A stretch of 37,975 nucleotides of DNA, from positions 1-37,975 of the forward strand of contig MKVE01000035.1 of assembly GCA_001898785.1 (NCBI GenBank). Reading direction: 5' to 3'. The notes under the pieces were generated by a model. The model saw nothing but the letters and a program-made list of their open reading frames with translations. It was not told where the DNA came from and did not search any database. Of this stretch, positions 15,880 through 24,559 are shown piece after piece; within the stretch, counting starts at the first letter, position 1; every line of letters starts with the position of its first letter. The stretch is from Chryseobacterium sp. 36-9 (GTDB taxonomy: Bacteria; Bacteroidota; Bacteroidia; Flavobacteriales; Weeksellaceae). The translations under genes and the position numbers were made by a program.

Positions 15880-17514
15880 TTAATCTTCTTCGTTTTTCTT
15901 TTTGAATAATTTGGCGAAATAATCCCAGCCGAAGAACAATACCAAAATAATCACAGCTACCCACCAATACGATGTTTTGTTGGCTTCGCCTGTGTTGGTG
16001 GCTTTGAACATCCTATCCCAACGGATTTTTTTGCCTGGCGCCTGATAAGTGGAACCAGCATCGGAGAACAATCCTTCTACACTTAGCCAAGTGAACATCG
16101 GCCTTCCGACAATATTCTCTTCCGGAACGACTCCAAAAAACCTTGCATCCAAAGATGCATCACGGTTGTCTCCAATCATCATATAATAGTTCTGCTTGAT
16201 GGTATATTGATTGGTTTCCTGTCCGTTGACATAGATCTTCCCGTTTTTGTTTTCAAGCTTGTTGTGCTCGTACTCGGAGATAATCCATTTGTATGTTGGT
16301 AAAGTTTCTTGATTGAGTGTTACAACATCGCCTTTTTTCGGAATTCTAAGCGGTCCGTACCAATCCTGGTTCCAAGGTTTGTTGATCGGATAAATGGATT
16401 GTGTTGTATCCACATTTTTTGTGTAGGCCGTTTTATCAGCATTCAGTTTAAATCTTACTGCACCTTCTCCTTTTTCTTCGATGATTTCTTTCATCTCAAC
16501 AATCTCCGGAAGAGCTTTGATTTCTTTTGCTGTCTGATCTGTCAAACCCTGAAAAGCATATACAAATCCTGTATTGGTCTGATTTTCCTGCACCGGAAGA
16601 AATCCGTATGCTTTGTACAACTGAGGAATATTAAGCTGTGAACTCGTCGTAACCAGATAACCGTGTTGCTGTTGTTCATCACCAAGAATTTTCTCCGGTG
16701 CATTGTTCACAAATAATCTTCCGGCTCTGAACTCTATAACATCTCCGGGAATACCGACACATCTTTTTACGTAAGGATCTTTTCTGTCAATTGCCGTATG
16801 CACAGAATCCTGCGGATAGTTGAAAACAACAATATCATATCGCTTGATCTCATCATAACCCGGAATTCTAAGATAAGGTAATTTAACCGCATCAATATAA
16901 GATTTGGGGTCATCTTTCGGATTGCCTTTTTGACCCGTATCGAAAATCGTTCCCTGCAAAAACGGCAAAGCAACAGGTCTCATTGGCATCCTGTAACCAT
17001 AAGCCCACTTATTTACAAACAAGAAGTCTCCAACTAACAATGTACGTTCCATTGACCCTGTCGGAATCCCGAAAGGCTGCGTGATAAATGCGTGAATAAT
17101 GGTTGCAAAAACCACCGCAAACGTTACCGAACCCAGGAAAGTTTCTTTCTTTTTGCTTTCTTCCTCTTCTTCTTCAGTTTCTATTTCCGGATCTTTCCCA
17201 TAATTGACCGTTGCCATAAAAATAAAAGGCAGAATCACAGTCAATATTCCATTTACAGCGCCTCTTTTTCCGAATTTTTTCATCAGGAAAAGATGGAAAA
17301 CAGACATCATTATCGGACCAACGATTGGTAAATAAGATAAAACCGCCCACCATTTCGGATGTTTGGTCTCTTTGAGAATGATTAAATAATTATAAAAAGG
17401 AATAAAAGAAAATAATGGGTTGTAGCCCATTTTTTTAAATAATTTCCAAGTTGTAAGCCCCATCAAAACACTGATGATGAGTACATACACGGTATAAGTA
17501 ATAATATAATCCAT
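15880..17514 (-). CDS. lepB: signal peptidase I
   Basis: This 544-residue S26 peptidase cleaves signal peptides at the outer face of the inner membrane. The first 105 residues hold three or four hydrophobic segments and a DUF5684-like region (YNPLFSFIPFYNYL). An acidic run (EEEEEE, 114-119) follows, then the anchor helix (about 128-146). Ser154 in PTGSMERTLLVGD is the nucleophile and Lys250 in YVKRCVGIPGD the general base. A long insertion (about 270-415) separates this from MIGDNRDASLDARFFG and VPEENIVGRP. A further hydrophobic helix and a Lys-rich tail close the protein. The size and insertion are normal for Bacteroidota. It is the last gene of the parA-parB-DUF5683-dapB-lepB run. Confidence 0.97.
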   Translation of the reverse strand: MDYIITYTVYVLIISVLMGLTTWKLFKKMGYNPLFSFIPFYNYLIILKETKHPKWWAVLSYLPIVGPIMMSVFHLFLMKKFGKRGAVNGILTVILPFIFMATVNYGKDPEIETEEEEEESKKKETFLGSVTFAVVFATIIHAFITQPFGIPTGSMERTLLVGDFLFVNKWAYGYRMPMRPVALPFLQGTIFDTGQKGNPKDDPKSYIDAVKLPYLRIPGYDEIKRYDIVVFNYPQDSVHTAIDRKDPYVKRCVGIPGDVIEFRAGRLFVNNAPEKILGDEQQQHGYLVTTSSQLNIPQLYKAYGFLPVQENQTNTGFVYAFQGLTDQTAKEIKALPEIVEMKEIIEEKGEGAVRFKLNADKTAYTKNVDTTQSIYPINKPWNQDWYGPLRIPKKGDVVTLNQETLPTYKWIISEYEHNKLENKNGKIYVNGQETNQYTIKQNYYMMIGDNRDASLDARFFGVVPEENIVGRPMFTWLSVEGLFSDAGSTYQAPGKKIRWDRMFKATNTGEANKTSYWWVAVIILVLFFGWDYFAKLFKKKNEED

Positions 17515-17582
17515 AAATATCGCTTTTAATTTTAAGCGTAGCTTCTATATTAGTTTTTTATATGCTGCTTTTGTTACAGTTT

Positions 17583-18281
17583 TTACAAACTTAAAACATC
17601 TTTCATAGAAAAAACCCCTTGTTTTCCAACAATCCATTCTGCTGCAATCACAGCACCCAATGCGAATCCATTTCTGTTAAAAGCTGTATGTTTGATTTCT
17701 ATCTCATCCACTTCCGATCTGTAGAAAACACTATGCGTTCCAGGAACTTCGTCCTCACGAATGGCAAAAATCCCCAATTCTTTATCCTTGGTCTCATCCA
17801 GTTTCCAAGCTTCGTACTTAGAATTCTCAATAATTCCCTCTGCGATGGAAATAGCAGTACCACTTGGCGCATCCAATTTATGAATGTGATGGATCTCTTC
17901 CAGCTGAACAGAATATTCGGTAGTTTTTGACATCAGCTTTGCTAAATTTTCATTAAGCGCAAAAAAGAGGTTCACTCCCAAACTAAAATTTGAGCCATAT
18001 AAAAACGCTGTATCTTGCTCTAAAGTGATCTTCTCAATTTCCGGTTTTTTGTACAACCAACCTGTTGTTCCGCAAATTACGGGAATATGATTTTCCAGGC
18101 AAACTTTGATATTTTCAAAAGCAGCTTCGGGATTTGAAAATTCTATGGCCACATCAGCTCCGTTCAGAGAATCTTTGGTTGGCGTTTCTCTCAATCTTGC
18201 AACTACTTCGTGACCTCGGCTTTGGGAAATCTCATCAATTATTTTTCCCATTTTTCCGTAACCTACTAATGCTATTTTCAT
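17583..18281 (-). CDS. dapB: 4-hydroxy-tetrahydrodipicolinate reductase
   Basis: This 232-residue enzyme of the lysine/diaminopimelate pathway has the Rossmann motif VGYGKMGKII at the N-terminus, CGTTGW (about 70-75), SNFSLGVNLFF (about 96-106), and the DapB signature EIHHIHKLDAPSGTAI (about 128-143) with the catalytic His and Lys. It uses NAD(P)H. Length is typical. It sits 26 bases after the DUF5683 gene and 68 bases before lepB, all on the minus strand, in the gene order usual for Flavobacteriia. Confidence 0.98.
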   Translation of the reverse strand: MKIALVGYGKMGKIIDEISQSRGHEVVARLRETPTKDSLNGADVAIEFSNPEAAFENIKVCLENHIPVICGTTGWLYKKPEIEKITLEQDTAFLYGSNFSLGVNLFFALNENLAKLMSKTTEYSVQLEEIHHIHKLDAPSGTAISIAEGIIENSKYEAWKLDETKDKELGIFAIREDEVPGTHSVFYRSEVDEIEIKHTAFNRNGFALGAVIAAEWIVGKQGVFSMKDVLSL

Positions 18282-18307
18282 TTTATAATTGATATAGATT
18301 TTTAATT

Positions 18308-18937
18308 TTAGAATCTGAAAGTTAAAGTCATTCCTGCTTTTGTTTCAAAATTACTGAACTGATCATTGATGATGGAAGGTGTCAATGCCAGATCCGGGTC
18401 GTGACGACCTTCGTAAAGATGTGCATCTACAACAGCATCAACAATATTAAGTATATAAATCAAACCGGTAATTCCAATCGCATAATCCCGCTGTCTTTTG
18501 GATCTGTCCTGAGCATTACCAAGAACCGTTTTGTCGATTCCGTTAATATTGGAAAACTCGTGGGGCAGACCATTTAATTCCGCAACAAAGGCATTTCTGT
18601 ACCGCTTGTATTGCTTATCATTCCAAAGCGCAATCCCAACTCCTGTTCCTACTGCTCCCCAAACCAACGGGATTTTCCAATATTTTTTATTGTAAAATTG
18701 TCCAAGGCCGGGCAAAACTGCAGAATACAAACCTGCTTTTGCAGGACTTAGCTTCGTGATTTTTGCAGGTGCATTTTTTTGTTCTATATCACCTAAAACC
18801 TGGGCTTCCGACATTGGTTTTGCGGCAGGAATACTGTCCTTTGGAAGATTTTCAACCCGAATAGTATCATTAGGATTAACCTGTGAAAAAGCCAAACAAA
18901 AAGAAAAGAACAAAAAAATTGAAAATATTTTCTTCAT
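18308..18937 (-). CDS. DUF5683-type secreted or membrane protein
   Basis: This 209-residue protein has signal MKKIFSIFLFFSFCLAFS cleaved before Gln19. The mature part has a Pro/Lys-rich linker, then KAGLYSAVLPGLGQFYNKKYWKIPLVW (about 77-93), the hallmark of DUF5683 and of small TM2-like hairpin proteins. Two hydrophobic segments follow (about 92-106 and 150-168). The conserved DxHLYEGRHDPDLALTPS segment lies near 173-190. It is invariably found between parB and dapB in this group. Its function is unknown; I suspect an envelope role because it is exported. It begins one base from the parB stop, so the genes are tightly coupled. Confidence 0.88.
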   Translation of the reverse strand: MKKIFSIFLFFSFCLAFSQVNPNDTIRVENLPKDSIPAAKPMSEAQVLGDIEQKNAPAKITKLSPAKAGLYSAVLPGLGQFYNKKYWKIPLVWGAVGTGVGIALWNDKQYKRYRNAFVAELNGLPHEFSNINGIDKTVLGNAQDRSKRQRDYAIGITGLIYILNIVDAVVDAHLYEGRHDPDLALTPSIINDQFSNFETKAGMTLTFRF

Positions 18938-19828
18938 TTATCTAATGTGAGCCAAAATATTTTCCAGCTCTTCTTCATTTTTAAAATCGAGAACAATTTT
19001 TCCTTTTTTCCCATTTGCCGAAGTTTTGATTTCGACATTCACATTCAGAATATCAGATAGATTTTTCTGAGCTTTTTTCACGTGATTAGGAATAATGATT
19101 TGCTTTACTGCTTTTTCTTTATCCTGAGGATTCTTCAATTGCGCAGCTAATTGCTCAGCTTGCCTTACATTCAGTTGATCCTGAATAATTTTATTGAACA
19201 AAGTCTGACGTTTTTCATCTGTATCCAAGCCCATAATCGCTCTTCCATGGCCAGCCGAAATTTGACCACTTCTGATCCCGTTTTGAATATCCGGCGACAG
19301 CTTCAACAAACGAACACTATTGGTAATTGTACTTCTCTCCTTTCCAACACGCTGGCTAAGATTCTCCTGAGTCATTCCAACTTCATCCAAAAGTCTTTGG
19401 TAAGTTAAAGCAACTTCTATCGGGTCAAGGTCTTCTCTTTGGATATTTTCTACCAAAGCCATTTCCAGCAATTCCTGATCGTTAACCAAACGGATATAAG
19501 CAGGAATAGATTTTAATCCAGCAATCTTAGAAGCGCGGTAACGTCTTTCTCCGGAGATGATTTCGAATTTTTCTCCGTCTTTTCTCAGTGTAACCGGTTG
19601 GATGATTCCAAGACTTTTAATCGATTCGGCAAGGTCGCTCAATGCTTTTTCGTCAAAATAAGTTCTTGGCTGATTCGGATTTGGGTAGATGTCTTCAATA
19701 GAAACTTCTACGATATTTCCTACCAATGTTTTAGCACCCTCATCAGACGCCGAATTGATATTGGTTTTACTTTCAGCATTTAGAATAGCGCCTAGACCGC
19801 GACCCATTGCTCTTGTTTTATCTCTCAT
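18938..19828 (-). CDS. parB: chromosome partitioning protein ParB
   Basis: This 296-residue DNA-binding CTPase is of the ParB/Spo0J type. Segment 1 (about 40-60) is IYPNPNQPRTYFDEKAL, and the CTP-binding motif GERRYRAS lies near 95-102. LVENIQREDLDPIEVALTYQ (124-143), the helix-turn-helix (about 150-180, MTQENLSQRVGKERSTITNS) that would read parS, and GHGRAIMG near 198-205 follow. The C-terminal region is basic with a likely dimerisation helix (about 265-295). It partners with ParA 49 bases upstream. I saw no parS palindrome of the TGTTNCACGTGAAACA type in the window. Confidence 0.97.
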   Translation of the reverse strand: MRDKTRAMGRGLGAILNAESKTNINSASDEGAKTLVGNIVEVSIEDIYPNPNQPRTYFDEKALSDLAESIKSLGIIQPVTLRKDGEKFEIISGERRYRASKIAGLKSIPAYIRLVNDQELLEMALVENIQREDLDPIEVALTYQRLLDEVGMTQENLSQRVGKERSTITNSVRLLKLSPDIQNGIRSGQISAGHGRAIMGLDTDEKRQTLFNKIIQDQLNVRQAEQLAAQLKNPQDKEKAVKQIIIPNHVKKAQKNLSDILNVNVEIKTSANGKKGKIVLDFKNEEELENILAHIR

Positions 19829-19877
19829 TTTATAAATGATAATTAATGATAATAGATAAACTTATCTAAAGATCATT

Positions 19878-20651
19878 TTAATTTTTAACTAATTTTTCGT
19901 TCTTCAGCAGTACTTCTTCTGCTAACTGAATATATTGAATAGCGCCTTTGCTTTCCGCATCATATTTCAGGATACTTTCTCCAAAACTTGGCGCTTCGCT
20001 TAAACGCACATTTCTGCTGATAATGGTTTCAAAAACCATCTCCGGAAAATGAGAATTAACTTCCTCCACGACCTGATTGGATAATCTTAAACGGCTGTCA
20101 TACATCGTCAGCAATAATCCTTCTATATCTAAATCCTGATTATGGATTTTCTGAACATTTTTAATTGTATTCAACAATTTACCTAATCCTTCCAAAGCAA
20201 AATATTCGCACTGGATTGGAATTATCACAGAATCTGCTGCTGTTAAAGCATTAATTGTAATCAAACCTAAACTCGGTGCGCAATCGATAATGATATAATC
20301 ATATTGATCTTTAATCGATTTTAATGCTTCGCGCATCATGTACTCGCGATTATCACGATCAACCAATTCTATCTCTGCTGCTACCAAATCTATATGGGAA
20401 GGAATAATGTCAACATTGGGAGAACTCGTCGGCAAAATACATTTTGTAGCTTCTGCACTATGTTCCAATAAATTATATGTAGAAAAATTAACTTCTTCCA
20501 CACCCAAACCTGAAGTTGCATTGGCCTGTGGATCAGCATCTATCAAAAGGACTCTTTTTTCCAAAACACCCAAAGCTGATGCAAGATTAACAGCAGTTGT
20601 CGTTTTACCAACTCCACCTTTCTGATTTGCAACGCCTATAATTTTTCCCAT
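19878..20651 (-). CDS. parA: chromosome partitioning ATPase ParA (Soj-like)
   Basis: The start was set at ATG 20651 (MGKIIGVANQ), although the frame allows 7 more residues; the chosen start fits all ParA/Soj N-termini and leaves a plausible -7 box upstream. The 257-residue product has the deviant Walker A KGGVGKTTT, switch I-type LIDADPQANATSG, Walker B YIIIDCAPSLG, and the ParA tail RNVRLSEAPSFGESI. The short N-terminus without a DNA-binding domain makes it a type Ib/chromosomal Soj-like ATPase. It would drive segregation of parS-ParB complexes on the nucleoid. It is the first gene of a run with parB, DUF5683, dapB and lepB. Confidence 0.97.
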   Translation of the reverse strand: MGKIIGVANQKGGVGKTTTAVNLASALGVLEKRVLLIDADPQANATSGLGVEEVNFSTYNLLEHSAEATKCILPTSSPNVDIIPSHIDLVAAEIELVDRDNREYMMREALKSIKDQYDYIIIDCAPSLGLITINALTAADSVIIPIQCEYFALEGLGKLLNTIKNVQKIHNQDLDIEGLLLTMYDSRLRLSNQVVEEVNSHFPEMVFETIISRNVRLSEAPSFGESILKYDAESKGAIQYIQLAEEVLLKNEKLVKN

Positions 20652-20669
20652 AAACAATAATTTAATCAT

Positions 20670-20677
20670 CAAAAATA
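20670..20677 (-). promoter_or_regulatory. -7 promoter box for parA operon
   Basis: TATTTTTG on the minus strand matches TAnnTTTG and lies 18 bases before the parA start chosen here. It would place the transcription start inside the alternative longer N-terminus, which supports the shorter start. A good -33 TTTG is not seen. Confidence 0.5.
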
Positions 20678-20752
20678 CAATTTTTTACCACTTAGAATGT
20701 TTTGAAAAACACAGCCAGCCGTTAAAGTATTGTTAATTAATGAGTTGACAAA

Positions 20753-20792
20753 TAAAAAAATTATCCACATTTCGCTAAAAAATGTGGATAAT
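20753..20792 (-). terminator. tonB terminator hairpin containing two DnaA-box sequences
   Basis: A perfect 13-bp stem (20760-20772 with 20780-20792) and 7-base loop are followed on the minus strand by a T run. Each arm contains TTATCCACA, the exact E. coli-type DnaA box: 20761-20769 on the plus strand and 20783-20791 on the minus strand. The hairpin separates tonB from parA. Confidence 0.75.
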
Positions 20793-20839
20793 TATAAAAC
20801 TCTGATTAATTTGATATCAATATAGCATTGATAATCAAT

Positions 20840-21670
20840 CTATTCGATTCTCATAGAAATTGGCATTCTGAAAGAAGATCTGACAGCTTTACCATTCAAT
20901 TGAGCTGGCGTCCATTTTGTTTTTATAGATTTTATGGTTCTTTCTGCTTCATTATTAAAATCAGCGTTTTGTCCCGTAACTTTAATATTTGTAATACTTC
21001 CGTCTCTTTCCACTACAAAAGTAATAATACCGGAAACCATTCCTGAATGATCCACTGATTCCGTATCAAAGTTCTGAGACACTTTTTGGCGGAAAGCATT
21101 GATTCCACCTTTGAAATCCGCGGCAACATCTACTTCAGATCCAGTTCTTATTTTATCAGGATCTTCGGCCGGCGCAACCGGTGCCATAGTCGGTTTATAA
21201 GTATTTGCCGGAGGCCCTGCTTGAATTGGCGGCGCAACAGGAAGCGTAGTTTCTACTCCCGGAGATGTGGTGGAACTAACAGCAGCATTTTTTTTGTCTT
21301 CTTCTGTAGGTACAGGTTTATCATTTTTCACTACTCTTACTGGCGTATAGTTTGTAGATTCCACAGTTTTAACTTTTGGAGGAATAGCTCTAGATTGTTG
21401 AATTACAGGCGGCTCATAAATATCAACCGGTGTTAAATCAAATACTGGAGGGCAAGCATGTATAATTTCTGAGTCATTATTTGATATTGCGGAAACAATT
21501 AAAGGAATCACTGATAATGACCCAAAAAAAGCAACTCCTACAAGTAATGCTTTTGTTAATTGATTAGAATACTCGTTTCTAAGAACATAAGCGCCATAAG
21601 CTTTATTTCTATTTGCAAATACAACTTCGTCCAAGTGATCTTTCCCAAATGCATGTAATAGATTTTTCAT
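20840..21670 (-). CDS. energy transducer TonB
   Basis: The start was set at ATG 21670 (MKNLLHAFGKDHLDEVVF); the frame continues 30 codons upstream but without family similarity. The 276-residue protein has the Bacteroidota N-terminus FANRNKAYGAYVLRNEY, one transmembrane helix (about 37-60), a periplasmic Pro/Thr/Val linker (about 75-190, PPVIQQSRAIPPK, PVAPPIQAGPP), and the TonB C-terminal domain (about 195-276, VSGIITFVVERDGSI, NNEAERTIKSIKTKWTPAQL). It would pass proton-motive force energy from ExbB-ExbD to outer membrane receptors; exbB and exbD are not in the window. It ends at the hairpin at 20753-20792. Confidence 0.95.
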   Translation of the reverse strand: MKNLLHAFGKDHLDEVVFANRNKAYGAYVLRNEYSNQLTKALLVGVAFFGSLSVIPLIVSAISNNDSEIIHACPPVFDLTPVDIYEPPVIQQSRAIPPKVKTVESTNYTPVRVVKNDKPVPTEEDKKNAAVSSTTSPGVETTLPVAPPIQAGPPANTYKPTMAPVAPAEDPDKIRTGSEVDVAADFKGGINAFRQKVSQNFDTESVDHSGMVSGIITFVVERDGSITNIKVTGQNADFNNEAERTIKSIKTKWTPAQLNGKAVRSSFRMPISMRIE

Positions 21671-21853
21671 AACAATAAAATAAATTTTAATTAAACGATT
21701 GATAACAATTTTAACAATTGAATGAAAACACATCAAATAACATTCCATTTTACCAACCAAAAATCAAACAAATTATGAAATACATAAATTTTATTCAAAA
21801 CAAGAATTAAAATTATTATACTTGTATCTTAAAATTATAATTAATTTGATGCA

Positions 21854-23185
21854 ATGAAATTCAAATTGTTTATTTGCTTGTTTTGGTGTTTCTGGATTGG
21901 TGCTCAGGAAGGCTTTGTATTGGAAAATACCGAAAAGACTGTTATAAAATTCAAGTTGATTAATAACTTAATTTTCATTCCGATGAATGTTAATGGTGTT
22001 GAACTGAATTTTATGCTGGATTCCGGAATATCAGAAACATTACTGTTCAGCCTTGAAAACAAAGAGGTTGATTTTAAAAACATTGAAAAAATCACTTTCA
22101 AAGGTTTAGGTGAAACAGTAAGTGTTGAAGCTCTGAAATCAATCAAAAACAATATCAAAATCGGAGAACATTTTGTGGACAGATCCCACACCGTTTTCAT
22201 TGTACTGGATGAAGATTTTAATATTTCTCAAGATATCGGAATTCCTGTGAATGGAATTATCGGTTATTATTTTTTCAAAAACCATCCTATTGAAATCAAT
22301 TATAATAAAAAAACAATTACAGTCTATAAAGACAATTCTAAATTTCCGAAACGTATCAAAAAGTATTCTGATTTCCCAATGAGTGTGGAACTCAACAAAC
22401 CTTACATGTATGCGGATGTGGAAATGAAACACGAGAAACAAAGCTCAAAATTGCTTCTTGATCTTGGCAATACAGATTCGGTCTGGCTTTTTCCTGTTCT
22501 TATCAAGGATTTTGTCTATAACCGTCCTAATATTGATGATTTCCTTGGTAGAGGTTTTAGTGGTGATATTTTTGGAAAAAGAAGCAGAATCAACTCCCTG
22601 TCGATTGGCAACTTCCAGCTTAATAAACCAATTGCAGCAATGCCGGATGAGTTTTCTATCCAACATCTGAATATTGTTAAGGACAGAAAAGGCTCTATCG
22701 GATCGGAAATCCTTCGGCGGTTTTCTGTCATTTTCGATTATCCCGGCAAGAAAGTTTACTTCAAACCTAACCAACACCTGGACGATCCTTTCCTTATTGA
22801 CGGAAGCGGACTGGAAATAAAACAGGATGGACTAATCTGGGAACAAGAGCAGGTGAAAGTGGAAACCGCGAAAAAAAATTCTGCAGGAAATGAAATCAAT
22901 GTCCTGGATAACAGTGATAAATTTCAATATAAATTTTCTTTGAAGCCGATTTTTGTCGTTTCCGGAACCAGAAAAGATTCACCGGCGCAGAAAGCAGGAA
23001 TATTGAAAAACGACCAGATTGTTACGATTGATAATAAAGCTGCTAAAGAAATGACAATGAGCAAGATCCATTCGATCCTGAAAACCGATACCAGCAGAAA
23101 AATAAAGCTGGAAGTCAAAAGAAATAATCTCCCGATTAAAGTTGAATTTGTGTTAGAAGACCCAATTCCTTACATAGAGGAATAA
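21854..23185 (+). CDS. secreted aspartyl protease family protein with PDZ domain
   Basis: This 443-residue protein has signal MKFKLFICLFWCFWIGA cleaved before Gln18. The first lobe (about 35-165) carries the retropepsin-like motif FMLDSGIS with Asp56 and a hydrophobic GIIGYYFF loop. The second lobe (about 180-315) repeats the layout with LLLDLGNTDSVW (Asp203), GRGFSGDIFG and GSIGSEILRRF. The paired lobes suggest a fused dimer of retropepsin-like domains. Residues about 345-435 form a PDZ domain (SPAQKAGILKNDQIVTIDN). It may act in the periplasm. The second motif is DLG rather than DT/SG, so activity of that lobe is uncertain. A small membrane protein gene follows closely on the same strand. 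Confidence 0.9.
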   Translation: MKFKLFICLFWCFWIGAQEGFVLENTEKTVIKFKLINNLIFIPMNVNGVELNFMLDSGISETLLFSLENKEVDFKNIEKITFKGLGETVSVEALKSIKNNIKIGEHFVDRSHTVFIVLDEDFNISQDIGIPVNGIIGYYFFKNHPIEINYNKKTITVYKDNSKFPKRIKKYSDFPMSVELNKPYMYADVEMKHEKQSSKLLLDLGNTDSVWLFPVLIKDFVYNRPNIDDFLGRGFSGDIFGKRSRINSLSIGNFQLNKPIAAMPDEFSIQHLNIVKDRKGSIGSEILRRFSVIFDYPGKKVYFKPNQHLDDPFLIDGSGLEIKQDGLIWEQEQVKVETAKKNSAGNEINVLDNSDKFQYKFSLKPIFVVSGTRKDSPAQKAGILKNDQIVTIDNKAAKEMTMSKIHSILKTDTSRKIKLEVKRNNLPIKVEFVLEDPIPYIEE

Positions 23186-23212
23186 TTATTGAAACAAAAT
23201 TTCAAAAAAACT

Positions 23213-23728
23213 ATGAACGAGACACTAAACAGCATAAGAAACAGACCAAGGTTTAAGCTTTACACCAATCTTTCTCCTGATGAATATGAAGTGAATCTGA
23301 GAAAATATCTTGATGAAAACCGGGATAGATTCTATGGCAATATCAACCGGGAAGTAGCAACTATTTTTGTAAAAACTGAAGATGAAAATTATTGGAAACC
23401 GAATCTTGCGCTTAGAATCGAAAAAGAAGATGACGTAACCGTTATCAGAGGTATTTTTGGGCCAAGTTCTGCTGTATGGACTTTTTTTATGTTTCTTTAT
23501 TTTCTTTTTACAGTAGCCTGGATGACATTTTTTACACTTTATTATGTCGAGAAGCAAATCAAATCCAATAATTATCCGTGGGCGCTGCCTTGCTCATTTG
23601 TTGTATTAGTTTTTATTGCGTTGACATATGCAGCAGCAAGATTTGGACAACTGAAAGGGAAGGAAGAAATGAATGAATTAAGAAAATTTGCAGAAGAATC
23701 TACTTTTCCTATTGAGAAAGAAGACTAA
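23213..23728 (+). CDS. small membrane protein of unknown function
   Basis: I do not recognise this protein. It is 171 residues from ATG 23213 (MNETLNSIRNRPRF); a TTG at 23189, 4 bases after the protease stop, would add 8 residues. The N-terminal 80 residues are soluble and charged (LSPDEYEVNLRKYLDEN, VATIFVKTEDENYW). Two transmembrane helices follow (about 90-113, WTFFMFLYFLFTVAWMTFF, and about 125-145, WALPCSFVVLVFIALTYAA), then a short charged tail. The topology suggests two helices with both ends on the same side. It lies just after the aspartyl protease gene and is probably cotranscribed. Its stop directly abuts the stop of the convergent glycosyltransferase gene, with no terminator hairpin visible. 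Confidence 0.72.
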   Translation: MNETLNSIRNRPRFKLYTNLSPDEYEVNLRKYLDENRDRFYGNINREVATIFVKTEDENYWKPNLALRIEKEDDVTVIRGIFGPSSAVWTFFMFLYFLFTVAWMTFFTLYYVEKQIKSNNYPWALPCSFVVLVFIALTYAAARFGQLKGKEEMNELRKFAEESTFPIEKED

Positions 23729-24559
23729 TTATTTTATTTTACGGCTTTCTAAAGAATGCGTTAATTTTAGTCCGATTTTCATTAACAGATATTGAAAAGG
23801 CTTCTGTCGTTTGTAATATTTTCCAATGAAAATATTCATTGCCCCAAAAAATCGATCAAGATATACTTTATCTTTAACGGTACTTTCGCCTTTGTAATGG
23901 AGGAGCGAATATTTCCCATAATAGAAATTCTTATAACCTTTTCTCAAAATAGTATAACAAAGATCTATGTCCTCGCCGTACATGAAGTATCTTTCGTCAA
24001 AACCACCAACCTCTTCATAAACCGATCTTTTCAGCAGAAGATTAGCGCCTGTCATGATTTCTACTTCCGCTATTCCAAACTCATCAACATCGTTTCTGTA
24101 ATATGTTTTTGAATTGTTGTTGAAAGTCGTGAATAATTTTTCGAAGGAATTAATCAAAGCAGGAACCGACCTTTTACTTTCCGGCAAGAACTCACCTTTC
24201 AGGTTATGCATTCTAAGACCGAGAGCGCCAAATTTTTCCTGGTTATCAGCAAAGTCTAGAATTTCCTGGAAATAATCCCCTTCAATTTCAGTATCGGGAT
24301 TAAGTATGTAAACGTATTCTCCTTTAGCCGATTTTACACCAATGTTATTAGCCTTTGAGAAACCATAATTCTTGTCAAGTGCCAAGAAATCAACCTCCGG
24401 AAATTCAGAAATCAATGATTTCCAAGTAGAATCCGGAGAATTATTATCTACAACAATAATCTCATATTCAAAACCCTGAAAATATTTTTTAATCGAAAGG
24501 ATACAGTTTCTCAACAGATCCTTCACTTGATAATGAACAATGATGACACTTACTTTCAT
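23729..24559 (-). CDS. family 2 glycosyltransferase
   Basis: This 276-residue GT-A enzyme starts with VSVIIVHYQVKDLLRNCI. It has the nucleotide-binding VVDNNSPDSTW, NYGFSKANNIGVKSAKGEY, the metal-binding motif LNPDTE (about 91-96, in DxD position), and the acceptor-side EVGGFDERYFMYGEDIDLCYT with the likely catalytic Asp. It resembles rhamnosyltransferase-type enzymes of polysaccharide assembly. No membrane helix is apparent, so it is likely peripheral on the inner membrane. Its ATG shares one base with the recR stop (TAATG), and folA lies further upstream, an unusual mix of functions in one transcript. Confidence 0.93.
   Translation of the reverse strand: MKVSVIIVHYQVKDLLRNCILSIKKYFQGFEYEIIVVDNNSPDSTWKSLISEFPEVDFLALDKNYGFSKANNIGVKSAKGEYVYILNPDTEIEGDYFQEILDFADNQEKFGALGLRMHNLKGEFLPESKRSVPALINSFEKLFTTFNNNSKTYYRNDVDEFGIAEVEIMTGANLLLKRSVYEEVGGFDERYFMYGEDIDLCYTILRKGYKNFYYGKYSLLHYKGESTVKDKVYLDRFFGAMNIFIGKYYKRQKPFQYLLMKIGLKLTHSLESRKIK

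Noticed and set aside
20338-20625. 95-residue plus-strand open frame
   Set aside because: It is antisense to parA, and the frame is open only because of parA codon use.
18938-20651. parS sites near parAB
   Set aside because: I looked for the TGTTNCACGTGAAACA palindrome and saw none in the window.
21671-21760. 30-residue N-terminal extension of TonB
   Set aside because: The extension has no similarity to TonB N-termini, and ATG 21670 starts the conserved part.
23729-24112. 106-residue plus-strand open frame at 23792
   Set aside because: It is antisense to the glycosyltransferase gene and shows no motif.
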